Positions 44,906 to 54,280 of a stretch of DNA of 64,000 bases are shown one piece after another. The stretch is from NCBI GenBank assembly GCA_019739215.1, contig JAHHDR010000001.1:87993-151992 (forward strand). Direction: 5' to 3'. Every line of letters starts with the position of its first letter. Position 1 is the stretch's first letter. The position numbers were made by a program, and so were the translations under genes. The notes beneath the pieces are model-generated. The model saw only the letters and a program-made list of their open reading frames with translations, did not search any database and was not told the origin of the DNA. The DNA comes from Rhizobium sp. (GTDB lineage Bacteria; Pseudomonadota; Alphaproteobacteria; Rhizobiales; Rhizobiaceae).

Positions 44906-45729
44906 CCCATGATCGCAACATCGCCATCGACTGGGCACTGAAGGTCTATGTTGCGCTGGCGCTGGCCTTCATCTTCGCGCCAATCGCCGCAAGCTTCGTC
45001 TTCTCATTCAATGTCGACCGCTTTCCATCGCTCCCGCTCGGCGGCTTTTCCACCACCTGGTACGAGGCGGTCGCCAATGATCCGCTGGCGCTCGAGGGCC
45101 TGCGCAACACGCTCATTGTCGGCATCGTGGTCGCGGTCCTCTCGACACTTTTCGGCTTCGGCGCGGCCTATACCGATTTCCGTTATCGCTTCTTCGGCAA
45201 GACGGTCTATGTCGCGCTCGCCATGCTGCCGCCGACGATCCCGGTCGTCATCCTCGGCCTCGCCATGCTGGCGTTTCTCTCGAACGTCCAGCTTTCGGGC
45301 GCGATCCACTCTGTCATCATCGCCCATGTGGTGATGTGCGCGCCCTTCGCCATGGCGATCACCCGGCTCCGGCTCTCGCAGATGGACCCGTCGCTGGAAG
45401 CAGCCGCCTGGAACCTCGGCGCGTCGGAATGGATGGCTATGCGCCATGTTATCGTGCCCTTTTGCAAGCCGGCCATTTTTGCCTCGCTGATGATCACGAT
45501 GGCGGTATCCTTCGACGAATTCGCGGTCTCCTGGTTCGTCTCCGGCCTCAACGAGACGCTGCCGGTCAAGGTGCTTGGCTTCCTGCAGGGCCAGGTCAGC
45601 CCGCGCATAAACGTCATCGGCACCTTCGTCTTCGTCGTCTCGATCACGCTCGTCATCTTCGCCCAGACCCTGCTGATGAAGCGCACAGCCGCGCCGTCAT
45701 CAGCCCCTACCGGAGCTCGCCCGTCATGA
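44902..45729 (+). CDS. ABC transporter permease (PotC-like)
   Basis: 275 residues from the ATG that overlaps the PotB-like stop by four bases. Six hydrophobic helices. The EAA loop is LEAAAWNLGASEWMAMRHV, near residue 170. FDEFAVSWFVSG follows, as in PotC. Second half of the membrane channel. Coupled by ATGA overlaps to both neighbouring genes. Confidence 0.9.
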   Translation: MTHDRNIAIDWALKVYVALALAFIFAPIAASFVFSFNVDRFPSLPLGGFSTTWYEAVANDPLALEGLRNTLIVGIVVAVLSTLFGFGAAYTDFRYRFFGKTVYVALAMLPPTIPVVILGLAMLAFLSNVQLSGAIHSVIIAHVVMCAPFAMAITRLRLSQMDPSLEAAAWNLGASEWMAMRHVIVPFCKPAIFASLMITMAVSFDEFAVSWFVSGLNETLPVKVLGFLQGQVSPRINVIGTFVFVVSITLVIFAQTLLMKRTAAPSSAPTGARPS

Positions 45730-46820
45730 CCCAGCAGCCCCTCGTCACCTTCGATCACGTCGCCAAGCGCTACGGCAATTTCACCGCCGTCAGCCCAATC
45801 AATCTCGACATCCACAAGGGCGAATTCCTCGCCATCATGGGCTCATCGGGCTGCGGCAAGACCACGACGCTGCGGATGCTGGCCGGACTGGAGAGCCCCA
45901 GCGAAGGCGAGATCCGCCTGGCCGGCAAGCGCATCAACGACCTGCCGACCTGGCAGCGCGACACGCCGATGGTCTGGCAGAGCCTGGCGCTCTTTCCCTT
46001 TCTCACGGTGCGCGAAAATGTCGAGTTCAGCCTGCGCATGCGGCGCGTCGCCAAGGCCGAGCGACACAGCCGCGTCGAAAAGTGGCTCGACCGCATGCAG
46101 ATCACGGAGTTTGCGGAGCGCAACGTCGCCCACCTCTCCGGCGGCCAGCGCCAGCGCGTGGCGCTTGCCCGCTCGCTGGTCACCGAGCCCGAGATCCTGC
46201 TGCTCGACGAGCCGCTCTCGGCGCTCGACGCCCATCTCAAGGTCAGGATGCAGACCGTTCTTTCCAACCTCCAGCGCGAGCTCGGCATCACCTTCGTCTA
46301 TGTCACCCACAGCCAGTCGGAAGCTTTCTCGATGGCCGACCGTGTCGTGATCATGAGCCGCGGCAAGATCGAGCAGATCGGCACGCCACAGGAGATCTAC
46401 CGCGCGCCGCGCACCCGCTTCGTGGCGGAGTTCCTGGGATCGTCGAATATCTTCCCGGGCAAGGTCTCCGGCATCGCTGCCGGCACGATGACGATCACCA
46501 CGCCTGCCGGCGCGTTCCAGGTGCCCGGCGACACGGTCGGGCATCTGTCGGCCGGTGACAAGGCGACTGTCGCCGTTTCGAGCGACCGCATCAACCTGAG
46601 CCGTGAACGGCCATCAGCGGACTGGAACTGCCTGGAAGCCGCCGTTGTCGGTGAGGAGTTCGTCGGTGCCACCGCCGTGGTGCATCTGGAGGGCTCCGCG
46701 GCGATCGAGATCAAGGCGCAGAAGAGTCACGACGAACTCGATCAGCTGGACCTTGAACCTGGTACCCGACTTTGGGTATCCTGGCGGCCGGAAGCTTCCC
46801 ACATCCTGCCAGGCGAGTGA
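45726..46820 (+). CDS. ABC transporter ATPase (PotA-like)
   Basis: 364 residues from the ATG overlapping the permease stop. Walker A is GSSGCGKTTTLRM (about 37-49), the signature [15 protein letters not shown] (about 135), Walker B ILLLDEPLSALD, and the switch His is in VYVTHSQSEA. A TOBE-type regulatory domain fills the last 110 residues, as in PotA. It energises the importer. Its stop overlaps the start of the AraC-type regulator gene by one base. Confidence 0.93.
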   Translation: MTQQPLVTFDHVAKRYGNFTAVSPINLDIHKGEFLAIMGSSGCGKTTTLRMLAGLESPSEGEIRLAGKRINDLPTWQRDTPMVWQSLALFPFLTVRENVEFSLRMRRVAKAERHSRVEKWLDRMQITEFAERNVAHLSGGQRQRVALARSLVTEPEILLLDEPLSALDAHLKVRMQTVLSNLQRELGITFVYVTHSQSEAFSMADRVVIMSRGKIEQIGTPQEIYRAPRTRFVAEFLGSSNIFPGKVSGIAAGTMTITTPAGAFQVPGDTVGHLSAGDKATVAVSSDRINLSRERPSADWNCLEAAVVGEEFVGATAVVHLEGSAAIEIKAQKSHDELDQLDLEPGTRLWVSWRPEASHILPGE

Positions 46821-47848
46821 TGAACACAAAGACCACGATCCGACCCGCGGCCAGCGCGCCGAACCAGCCCCTGATCCGGGTCGGCTTCATCCTTGCGCGG
46901 CATTTCACGCTCAGCGCCTTCTCGCTCTTCGTCGATACGCTCAGACTGGGGAGCGACGTCGATGATCGGTCTGGCCGTGTGCTCTGCGACTGGGAGGTGA
47001 TCAGCGCCACGCCGCAGATGATCAAGGCCAGCTGTGGCATCCAGCTCGCACCGACGGGCCGCTTCGGCGCCGCCGAGCGCTTCGACTATATCGCCGTCGT
47101 CGGCGGCCTTCTGGATGTCGAGGAGCCGCTCGACCGCGAGACGATCGACTTCATCAAGGACGCCGCAGCCAGGAAGGTCACGATCATCGGCGTCTGCACC
47201 GGCAGCTTCATCCTCGCCGCCGCCGGCCTGCTCCGCAACCGGCTGGCCTGCGTCAGCTGGCTTCATCACGAGGAGTTCCGGTCGCGCTTTCCCCGCAACC
47301 AGCTCACCTCGGAGCGCCTTTTTGCCGAGGACGGCCGCGTCATCACCTGCGCCGGCGGCAGCGCCGTCGCCGACCTGGCGGCCCTTCTCGTCAAGCGCCA
47401 TGTTGGCGACGAGGCGGAGAAGAACGCGCTGGAGATCCTGCAGGTCGAGCGCTGGCGCGAAGGCGGCGAGGGACAGAGCCGTTCGCCCCTCGCCTTGCCA
47501 AGCCACAACGACCCGCGAATCAAGGCCAGCCTGCTTTTCATGGAGCAGAACCTCGATGCAAAGCTGCGCGTCGAACAGATCGCGGATCATGTCGGCGTCT
47601 CCCGCCGCCAGCTCGAACGCCTGTTTCAGGAAAAGACCGGCATTTCGCCCGGAACTGCCCTCGACCGTATCCGCATGACCAAGGCGATGTTCCTGGTCGA
47701 GCGCACGTCAAGGCCGCTGATCGAGATTGCACTCGATGTCGGCTTCGAGAACAGCTCCCATTTCGGCCGCAAGTTTCGCAAGAGCTTCGGAACAACTCCG
47801 ATTCGCTTCCGCGAGGAGAGGCGCCGCCTGCAGGCGGCGCAGGGATGA
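46820..47848 (+). CDS. GlxA-type AraC transcriptional regulator (GATase1-like)
   Basis: 342 residues. An N-terminal DJ-1/PfpI-like domain (about 18-200; IGVCTGSFILAAAGLL is the nucleophile-elbow region and VSWLHHEEF follows) is joined to a C-terminal AraC helix-turn-helix pair (LRVEQIADHVGVSRRQLERL and IEIALDVGFENSSHFGRKFR). Relatives with this architecture control catabolism of quaternary amines, arginine and sarcosine in pseudomonads (GbdR, CdhR, ArgR, SouR). That makes control of the creatine/sarcosine genes here plausible. The start overlaps the ATPase stop by one base, so it is made with the importer. Confidence 0.9.
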   Translation: MNTKTTIRPAASAPNQPLIRVGFILARHFTLSAFSLFVDTLRLGSDVDDRSGRVLCDWEVISATPQMIKASCGIQLAPTGRFGAAERFDYIAVVGGLLDVEEPLDRETIDFIKDAAARKVTIIGVCTGSFILAAAGLLRNRLACVSWLHHEEFRSRFPRNQLTSERLFAEDGRVITCAGGSAVADLAALLVKRHVGDEAEKNALEILQVERWREGGEGQSRSPLALPSHNDPRIKASLLFMEQNLDAKLRVEQIADHVGVSRRQLERLFQEKTGISPGTALDRIRMTKAMFLVERTSRPLIEIALDVGFENSSHFGRKFRKSFGTTPIRFREERRRLQAAQG

Positions 47849-47855
47849 CAGAGCC

Positions 47856-47882
47856 CCTGCCCGCCATTCAGAGGCGGACAGG
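47856..47882. terminator. Hairpin between convergent genes
   Basis: CCTGCCCGCC and GGCGGACAGG form a 10-bp stem with one mismatch and a 7-nt loop. It lies between the convergent AraC-type regulator and M24 peptidase genes. There is no T-run, so it may act as a weak bidirectional terminator. Confidence 0.4.
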
Positions 47883-47899
47883 CACTTCGGTCGCTCCGA

Positions 47900-49003
47900 T
47901 CAGGCCCGGACAGTGTGCAGCTCGCGTGGCAGGCCCGATAGGATTTCCGGGCCATCCTCGCGCAGGATGACGATTTCCTCGAGGCGAATGCCGAAGCGGC
48001 CGGGCAGGTAGATGCCGGGCTCGATCGAGAACACCATGCCTTCCTCCAGCACGACATCGGAGGTCGCCGTGATATAGGGCGGCTCGTGGATGTCGATGCC
48101 GAGGCCATGGCCCGTGCGGTGGACGAAATATTCGCCATAGCCGGCATCCGTGATGACGCCGCGCGCCGCCGCGTCGACATCGCTCGCCAGCGCGCCGGGC
48201 CTCGCTGCCTTCAGCGCCGCCTGCACCGCTTTCTCCACGATGGAATGGATCTGCCCATAACCCTCGGGCGGCTGGCCGACCACGGCCATGCGGGTAATGT
48301 CGGAGGGGAAGCCCTGCTTGCGGCCGCCGATGTCGATGACGATGGCATCACCTTCCTGGATCACGCGCTGGCCGGTCGCGTGGTGCGGAAACGCCCCATT
48401 GCCGCCGGCACCGACGATCCAGAACTGCGGGCTCGCACCCTCGGATGTGAAATGGCCCTTGATGGCGTCGGCGAGTTCGAGTTCCGTCATGCCGGGCTTG
48501 AGCGTGCCGAAGGCCGCCTGCATGGCACGGTCGGCAATGCCGGCATTCATCTTGAGCTTCTTGTATTCGGCCGAATCCTTCTTCATCCGCAGGCCGCCGA
48601 GCGTTTCGGGGGTGAAGGTGCGCCGGGTGTCGTTGGGCAGTGCATCGATCAGCAGCAGCGCGAAATCGGCGCGCATGGTTTCGTCCAGCGCGACAAGGCC
48701 AGGCGCGGTGGCATCGATCGCTTCCAGCGCAGCCTTCAACGCGCCATCGGGGCCGACGTCGTCAGCCCAGGTGTGGAATTCGATGTCGGTCATCTCGCGC
48801 GAACCCTCGGCATTTAGCACCGGCATCAGGAAGCATTCCTTCTCGGGTGCGATCAGCAGCAGGCAGGGGCGCTCGTCGGGATGGGGATGGAAGCCGAGCA
48901 CCCAGTCCATGTGCGATCCCGGGCCGATGGCGATCAGCCCGGTACCGGTGGCATCCATGCGCGCGCGGAGGGCCGCGAGGCGTTTCGGGGTTTGTTCGTT
49001 CAT
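47900..49003 (-). CDS. M24-family metallopeptidase (Xaa-Pro dipeptidase-like)
   Basis: 367 residues from the ATG at 49003 with AGGAAAA upstream; the open frame to 49177 runs through a repeat and is rejected. A creatinase-type N-terminal domain precedes the pita-bread domain. Metal ligands are all present: two Asp in IVIDIGGRKQGFPSDITRM, His in HRTGHGLGIDIHEPP, Glu in SIEPGIY and in RLEEIVIL. Unlike the creatinase at 39.6 kb it is thus a real metallo-enzyme, probably a proline dipeptidase or a related amidohydrolase. The substrate is unknown. It is transcribed towards the AraC regulator gene. Confidence 0.88.
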   Translation of the reverse strand: MNEQTPKRLAALRARMDATGTGLIAIGPGSHMDWVLGFHPHPDERPCLLLIAPEKECFLMPVLNAEGSREMTDIEFHTWADDVGPDGALKAALEAIDATAPGLVALDETMRADFALLLIDALPNDTRRTFTPETLGGLRMKKDSAEYKKLKMNAGIADRAMQAAFGTLKPGMTELELADAIKGHFTSEGASPQFWIVGAGGNGAFPHHATGQRVIQEGDAIVIDIGGRKQGFPSDITRMAVVGQPPEGYGQIHSIVEKAVQAALKAARPGALASDVDAAARGVITDAGYGEYFVHRTGHGLGIDIHEPPYITATSDVVLEEGMVFSIEPGIYLPGRFGIRLEEIVILREDGPEILSGLPRELHTVRA

Positions 49004-49056
49004 ATCGTGTTTTCCTGCTACAAATTTCCAAACGAAAATGGCGGGGTTCCACCCCT

Positions 49057-49219
49057 CACCAACTTCGGCCATGGGTTCGCTGCGCTTACCCGGCCTGCGT
49101 ATCCTCTCCCACAAGGGGAGAGGTAGACTCGCGGCATCCCACCTCTCCCCTTGTGGGAGAGGATAGCAAGCCCGCACGAGGCGAAGCCGAATGCTTGGGC
49201 GCGCTTGGTGAGGGGGTAT
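49057..49219. repeat. Rhizobial-type intergenic palindromic repeat element
   Basis: Perfect 24-bp arms, beginning ATCCTCTCCCACAAGGGGAG at 49101-49124 and its complement at 49141-49164, enclose a 16-bp loop starting AGACTCGCGGC. The left flank, CACCAACTTCGGCCATGGG, recurs at 57.06 kb. Repeats with the CTCTCCCCTTGTGGGAGAGG core are common between genes in rhizobia (RIME-like). It fills most of the 239-bp gap between the M24 gene and hyuB. Confidence 0.75.
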
Positions 49220-49242
49220 GGCAACGCCCCGGCGCCCCGGCG

Positions 49243-50907
49243 TTACACTTTCACCCCATAGATCTCCTCGGCATGCTCCGCCGTCAGATACCCGTTCTTC
49301 ACGTCCTCGCGGACCTTCTCGGGGTCGCGATCCCGGGGGTTGCCGATGCCGCCGCCGGCGCCGGTCATGATGCGGATGACATCATCCTTGTCGACGCGGA
49401 TGCCGGAGCCGAAGGCATAGCGTTCCGACGTGCCGTCGGTGCGCATCACCAGCGCATGGTTGGATGACCCCTCCTCGCCGTCATCCAGCGACCACGGCAG
49501 GATGCGCGACCGGGTATAGCCGAGCGTCAGGAAGGAATTGTCGCGGCGGATGCGGTAATCCATCCGAATGCCGCGACCTCCGGTGAATTCGCCCTCGCCA
49601 CCCGGTTCGGTGTTGAGCTCCATCCGGTCGACGAACAGGCCGTTTCGGGCTTCCGAGATTTCGGCGGGGCAATTGTAAGTCTCGCCATGGACGGCGGAGA
49701 AGATCGCCGAATTGCCGTCGCGACCGCGCGACGCGCCCCAGCCGCCGATCTGTGGCTCGATGATCGTGTATTGCCGGCCTGTATCGGGATGGATGCCGCC
49801 GATGAAGGTGCCGGCGATCGAGGAAAAGTGGCCCGCCGGCAGCTTTTCCGGGATGTGCGGCGCCAGGCAGCGCCAGACGAGGTCGTAGCCGCGGATGCCG
49901 AGCTCGTAATAGAAGCCGACGGCGGCCGGTTCCTTCGCGTGGAAACACGAGCCCTCCCGCGTCAGCACCTTGAGTGGGCGGAACGAGCCCTCGTTGGCGG
50001 GCGATGTCGGATCGGTCAGCGCCTTGAAGATCACCTGCATCGAGACCAGCGTATCGTCATAGCCGGCATTGGACGGACCGGCGTCCTGGTCGGGATTGTC
50101 ACGCAGGTCGACGACGAATTCTTCGTTGGAGATCGTGATCTTGACGTTGAAGAACCGCCCGTCGTCCTGCTCTTCGGTAAGCTCGAACGTACCTTTCGGC
50201 AGCTTGGCGAGTTCGGCGCGCGCGATCTTCTCGCCGTGGTCCATGAAACTTTCCATCGCCGCCTCGAAGGTCGCGATGGTGTATTTCTGCGCGAGTTCCT
50301 CGAGCCGCCTGGCACCGATCCGGACCGCTGCGATGGCGGCCCAGAGGTCGCCCTCGAGGAAGTCAGGCATGCGTGAATTGACGGTGATGATCTCGAAAAT
50401 GCCCGGGATCGGCTCGCCTCTGGTGATCATCTTGATCGCCGGCAGGCGGATGCCTTCCTGGAAAATCTCGGTCGCATCGGCCGAGAGCGAGCCCGGTGAT
50501 TTGCCGCCGACATCGGAATTGTGGGCGATGTTGGCGGTCCATGCAATCAGCCTGTCGCCGGCGAAGACAGGCATGCAGACGACGAGGTCGTTGAGATGGG
50601 TGACGCCGCCGTAATAGGGGTCGTTGGTGATGAAGACGTCGCCCGGCTCGATGTCGCCGGGTTTGTCGAACTTGGCGATCAGCACCTTGACGGCCTTGTC
50701 GAGCACGCCGATGAAGCCGGGAATGCCGGCGCCCGACGACGCGAGCTGGCCTTTCGCATCTGTGATGCCGGTGCCCATGTCGAGCACTTCGTAGATGATC
50801 GAGCTCATCGCGGTCTTGCGCATGGCCGCGAACATTTCGTCGGCGGTCGCCTGCAGCGAGTTCTGGATGATTTCCAGCGTGATCGGATCGTGTGTCGCCG
50901 TGCTCAT
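49243..50907 (-). CDS. hyuB: Hydantoinase/oxoprolinase subunit B
   Basis: 554 residues from the ATG at 50907, one base after the hyuA stop. The HyuB family is clear: DPITLEIIQNSLQATADEMF at the start, FITNDPYYGGVTHLNDLVV, AHNSDVGGKSPGS and FTGGRGIRMDYRI near the end. With HyuA it forms an ATP-dependent ring-opening amidohydrolase acting on hydantoins, N-methylhydantoin, 5-oxoproline or similar. In a window with creatinine genes, N-methylhydantoin is a tempting substrate. It is the last gene of the ABC-GAF-hyuAB operon. Its first part is duplicated, with indels, at the right end. Confidence 0.92.
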   Translation of the reverse strand: MSTATHDPITLEIIQNSLQATADEMFAAMRKTAMSSIIYEVLDMGTGITDAKGQLASSGAGIPGFIGVLDKAVKVLIAKFDKPGDIEPGDVFITNDPYYGGVTHLNDLVVCMPVFAGDRLIAWTANIAHNSDVGGKSPGSLSADATEIFQEGIRLPAIKMITRGEPIPGIFEIITVNSRMPDFLEGDLWAAIAAVRIGARRLEELAQKYTIATFEAAMESFMDHGEKIARAELAKLPKGTFELTEEQDDGRFFNVKITISNEEFVVDLRDNPDQDAGPSNAGYDDTLVSMQVIFKALTDPTSPANEGSFRPLKVLTREGSCFHAKEPAAVGFYYELGIRGYDLVWRCLAPHIPEKLPAGHFSSIAGTFIGGIHPDTGRQYTIIEPQIGGWGASRGRDGNSAIFSAVHGETYNCPAEISEARNGLFVDRMELNTEPGGEGEFTGGRGIRMDYRIRRDNSFLTLGYTRSRILPWSLDDGEEGSSNHALVMRTDGTSERYAFGSGIRVDKDDVIRIMTGAGGGIGNPRDRDPEKVREDVKNGYLTAEHAEEIYGVKV

Positions 50908-50908
50908 G

Positions 50909-52984
50909 TCACGCCTCCCCGAGATGAATGTGGATATTGCCGAAGCCATCGACCGCAACGCGGTTGCCGGGATGGACCACGACGGTCGAGCCGGAATCCT
51001 CGATGACGGCAGGGCCGGAAAGCTTCATTCCGGGTGCGAGCCTGTCGCCATCGTAGATCGTCGCCGTGTGGATGCCTTCGAGAGCGTAGTCGACCACGCG
51101 CGAACCCTTGACGGCCGGACCGGCGTCCTCCGGACCGAGCGGCTTTTCCTGCATGGTCAGCTTGCCGACCTCGGCCGAGGCGACGAGATGGATGCCGACG
51201 AGTTCGACCGGCGCCTTGAGGCGGTAGGTATATTCGCGCTCGTAGGCTTCGTGGAATGCGGCTTCTATGCCCGCGAGCGCGGCGTCGGTCACTGTCCCCT
51301 CGACCAGAACCTCGGTCGTGTGCTCCTGGTTCTGGTAGCGGAACTTGCCGTAGCGCAGGAACTTGACCTTGCCCGCCTCGACGCCCTCGGCTCCGAATTG
51401 CGACAGCGCCAGCGCTTCGGTCTCGGCGAAGACCTTCTCCACCACGGCGGCGCTGCCGGGCCTGAGGTCGGCGAGCCGGGTTACGAAATAGTCTCGGCGC
51501 AGGTCAGACATCATCATGCCCCAGGCCGAGAAGACCGAGGCGCCCGATGGCACCACCACCTTCTTCACGCCCAGCTCCGCGCCGAGCGCCGCAGCATGCA
51601 TCGCACCGCCGCCGCCGAACGCGACGAGCGTGAAGTCGCGGGGGTCGTGGCCGCGATTGAGCGAGACCAGCTTCAGCGCATTGACCATGTTGTTGTTGGC
51701 AATGCGGATGATGCCGCGTGCGACGTCCTCGGGCGAACCACCCAGCCTTTCGCCGACGGCGACAAGCGCCTTCTCGGCCGCCGCCATGTCGGCATCGATC
51801 GCGCCGCCGCAGAAATAGTCGCGGTTGATGCGGCCGAGCCAGAGATTGGCGTCCGTCGTCGTGGCGCTGGTGCCGCCGCGGCCATAGGCGGCCGGACCGG
51901 GCATGGCGCCCGCCGATTGCGGGCCGACATGCAGCTTGCCGAAATCATCGACCCAGGCGATCGAACCGCCGCCATTGCCGATTTCGACGAGATCGACGAC
52001 CGGAACCATGATCGGGTAGCCGGCCGAGACCTTGTCGCGCTCGATCCAGTAGTCGGTCATGATCCGGACCTTGCCGTCTTCGATCAGCGAGCATTTAGCG
52101 GTCGTGCCACCGATGTCGAGCGCCAGAACATTCGTCTCGCCGATCAGCTTGCCGAGTTCGGCCGCGCCCCAGAAGCCGGAGGCCGGACCGGATTCGACCA
52201 TGGTGATTGGGATGCGGGCGACGGACTCGAGCGAATCGACGCCGCAATTGGACTGCATGATGAAGAGATTGCCGCCAAAACCCTTCTTCTGCAGGCCGTC
52301 CTTGAGGCGGGTGAGGTAGCGTTCGGCGGTGGGCTGGACATAGGCCGACAGAACCGCCGTGCTGGTACGTTCGTATTCGCGCCATTCGCGGGTGATCTGA
52401 TGCGAGGAAACGACCGCGACTTCCGGCCAGAGCCTGCTGACCTCGGCCATGGCAGCCTGCTCATGCGACGGGTTGGCATAGGAATGCAGGAAGCAGATGG
52501 CGACAGCCTTGACGCCTTCAGCGCGGAAATCGTCGAGGATCGCGGGCAGGCCCGAGAGATCCAGCGGCTTGAGTTCCTCACCATGATAGGTGAAGCGGCC
52601 GGGCAGTTCGCGGCGCAGATGGCGCGGCACGAAGGGCTCGGGCTTCTCGTAGTGGAGATTGAAGAAATCGGGGCGGTTGCCGCGGGCGATCTCAAGGCTG
52701 TCTCGGAAGCCTTCCGTGGTGATCAGGCCGACTTTCACGCCCTTGCGTTCGGTCAGCGCGTTGATCACGACGGTGGTGCCATGGGCGAGGAAATCCACGG
52801 TGGCCGGATCGACGCCACCCTTGTCCAGCACGTTGAGCACACCCTCTTCGAAGTTGGGCGGGGTCGTGTCGGATTTCGCGGTGATGACCCGCGATTGTCC
52901 GGTGGCCGTGTCGGTCTCGAAGCAGACCAGGTCGGTGAAAGTGCCGCCGACGTCGGTCGCGACACGGATAGTCTTGGAACTCAT
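50909..52984 (-). CDS. hyuA: Hydantoinase/oxoprolinase subunit A
   Basis: 691 residues. The ASKHA-type ATPase fold starts with RVATDVGGTFTDLVCFE, followed by FLAHGTTVVINAL, ALDIGGTTAKCSLI and VAFGGGGAMHAAALG. HyuA couples ATP hydrolysis to ring opening together with HyuB. It is full length for the family and is soluble. Its start overlaps the GAF gene stop by four bases. A long open frame on the opposite strand is a high-GC shadow. An apparently identical copy lies at 61327-63402. Confidence 0.93.
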   Translation of the reverse strand: MSSKTIRVATDVGGTFTDLVCFETDTATGQSRVITAKSDTTPPNFEEGVLNVLDKGGVDPATVDFLAHGTTVVINALTERKGVKVGLITTEGFRDSLEIARGNRPDFFNLHYEKPEPFVPRHLRRELPGRFTYHGEELKPLDLSGLPAILDDFRAEGVKAVAICFLHSYANPSHEQAAMAEVSRLWPEVAVVSSHQITREWREYERTSTAVLSAYVQPTAERYLTRLKDGLQKKGFGGNLFIMQSNCGVDSLESVARIPITMVESGPASGFWGAAELGKLIGETNVLALDIGGTTAKCSLIEDGKVRIMTDYWIERDKVSAGYPIMVPVVDLVEIGNGGGSIAWVDDFGKLHVGPQSAGAMPGPAAYGRGGTSATTTDANLWLGRINRDYFCGGAIDADMAAAEKALVAVGERLGGSPEDVARGIIRIANNNMVNALKLVSLNRGHDPRDFTLVAFGGGGAMHAAALGAELGVKKVVVPSGASVFSAWGMMMSDLRRDYFVTRLADLRPGSAAVVEKVFAETEALALSQFGAEGVEAGKVKFLRYGKFRYQNQEHTTEVLVEGTVTDAALAGIEAAFHEAYEREYTYRLKAPVELVGIHLVASAEVGKLTMQEKPLGPEDAGPAVKGSRVVDYALEGIHTATIYDGDRLAPGMKLSGPAVIEDSGSTVVVHPGNRVAVDGFGNIHIHLGEA

Positions 52985-53481
52985 GACGTTTGGTCCCCCT
53001 TGGTCCGTTCGTGCAGCATCATGCAGGCGGCGCCCGGCAGCTTGAGCTGATCGGCGGCCTTCACCCGGTCTTCGGTATAGAAACCCTCCTCGTGGAGGCA
53101 GTTGATCGTGCCTATGACGGCGCCGTCGACGATGATCGGCACGTTGATGACGGATTCGCAGCCGAGCGACAGGATCAGTTCATGATCGTCGAACACCTTG
53201 GCGATGTCGCCGATCGTGTTGGCGACGAAGGTCTGCTTGTTCTTGAGGGTTATCTCGGACCAATGGGTCTCGTTATAGGGCTTGGTGCCGGAAACCGGGT
53301 AGACATCCGGCATGCTGGAATAGACGCGTTCGGACAGGTGCTTGCTTGTGTCGCTGGTCATGACGGTAAACAGCTTCACGCCGACGAGTTCGCGGGTCAT
53401 GGCCTCGAGGGCGGCAAAGGCCTTGTCGGGTTGGCCGCCCTTCTCCTCCAGGGCTGCGACGAAATTCGTGTAGTCAGGCAT
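52981..53481 (-). CDS. GAF-domain protein of the hydantoinase operon
   Basis: 166 residues from the ATG at 53481. This start is preferred to the one at 53487 because GGAG then lies seven bases away. Almost the whole protein is one GAF domain: LGCESVINVPIIVDGAVIGTI (about 105-125) and the closing helix are typical. There is no output domain. It may bind a small ligand and modulate the hydantoinase or transporter, or protect a reactive intermediate. The role is unknown. It overlaps the ATPase gene before it and hyuA after it, so it is clearly part of the operon. Confidence 0.8.
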   Translation of the reverse strand: MPDYTNFVAALEEKGGQPDKAFAALEAMTRELVGVKLFTVMTSDTSKHLSERVYSSMPDVYPVSGTKPYNETHWSEITLKNKQTFVANTIGDIAKVFDDHELILSLGCESVINVPIIVDGAVIGTINCLHEEGFYTEDRVKAADQLKLPGAACMMLHERTKGDQTS

Positions 53482-54280
53482 TTCCATTCTCCATGATGCG
53501 GTCGCGCAGCGCCGCTTCCTCCCGGCTGACGACCGGAACCGCGCCGATCAGCCGGCGGGTGTATGCGTGTTGCGGGTTGGCGAAGAGGGCTTCCGTCCAG
53601 CCGATTTCGACCAGCTTGCCGCGCTCGAAGACGGCCACCCGGTCGGCGATGTTTCGCACGACCGAAAGGTCATGCGTAATGAAGACATAGGTCAGGCCGC
53701 GCTTGTCCTTGAGTTCCTTCAGAAGCTTCAGCACGCGAGCCTGGACGAGGACGTCGAGCGCCGAGGTCGGTTCGTCGAGCACGACGAGCTCGGACTGGCA
53801 GGCCAGCGCGCGGGCTATCGCCACGCGCTGGCGCTGGCCGCCCGACAGCGATGCGGGCGAACGCGTCCTGTAGTCTGCCGGCAGGCCGACCTCCTCCAGC
53901 AGTTCCCCGGTGCGGCCCGCGCGGCCGGCTTTGTCGCCGATGTCGTGGACATCGAGCGCGAGCCGAAGCGAGGCGCCGATCGAGCGGCGCGGATTGAGCG
54001 ATGACAGCGGGTTCTGCTGCACGAGCTGGATGGCCCGGCGGTGCTCCTTTTGGCGGGTTGCCGGCAGTTCCCTGCCCTTGAAAATCAGGCTACCGGAGGT
54101 CGCGCCATAGATGCCGAGAATGATGTTTGCGATCGTCGACTTTCCGGAACCGGATTCGCCGACGATCGCGAGGCACTCGCCCTGCAAGACATCGAAAGAG
54201 ATCTTGTCGAGTGCCTGAACCTTGCGGCCATTGACCGCGAATTCCTTGGTGACGTCGATGACCGACAGCAGCGGGGTCAT
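53474..54280 (-). CDS. Oligopeptide-type ABC ATPase (DppF/OppF-like)
   Basis: 268 residues. Walker [15 protein letters not shown] (about 40-53), [15 protein letters not shown] (Q-loop typical of Opp/Dpp ATPases), signature [15 protein letters not shown], Walker [14 protein letters not shown], and switch His in FITHDLSVV. The short C-terminal extension is typical of the F subunit. It works with the D-type ATPase encoded directly upstream (4-bp overlap) and two permeases. An apparently identical copy is at 60031-60837. Confidence 0.92.
   Translation of the reverse strand: MTPLLSVIDVTKEFAVNGRKVQALDKISFDVLQGECLAIVGESGSGKSTIANIILGIYGATSGSLIFKGRELPATRQKEHRRAIQLVQQNPLSSLNPRRSIGASLRLALDVHDIGDKAGRAGRTGELLEEVGLPADYRTRSPASLSGGQRQRVAIARALACQSELVVLDEPTSALDVLVQARVLKLLKELKDKRGLTYVFITHDLSVVRNIADRVAVFERGKLVEIGWTEALFANPQHAYTRRLIGAVPVVSREEAALRDRIMENGNA

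Noticed and set aside
49101..49164. Possible intrinsic terminator or CRISPR-like repeat at 49.1 kb
   Set aside because: The strong hairpin has no T-run and is a member of a dispersed palindromic repeat family; there are no regularly spaced repeats to make a CRISPR array.
50795..53050. A 751-codon open frame on the plus strand opposite hyuA (and its mirror at 61261-63495)
   Set aside because: It lies antisense to a well-conserved hyuA gene and its translation is Arg/Asp/Gly-rich without any domain. It is a high-GC shadow frame.
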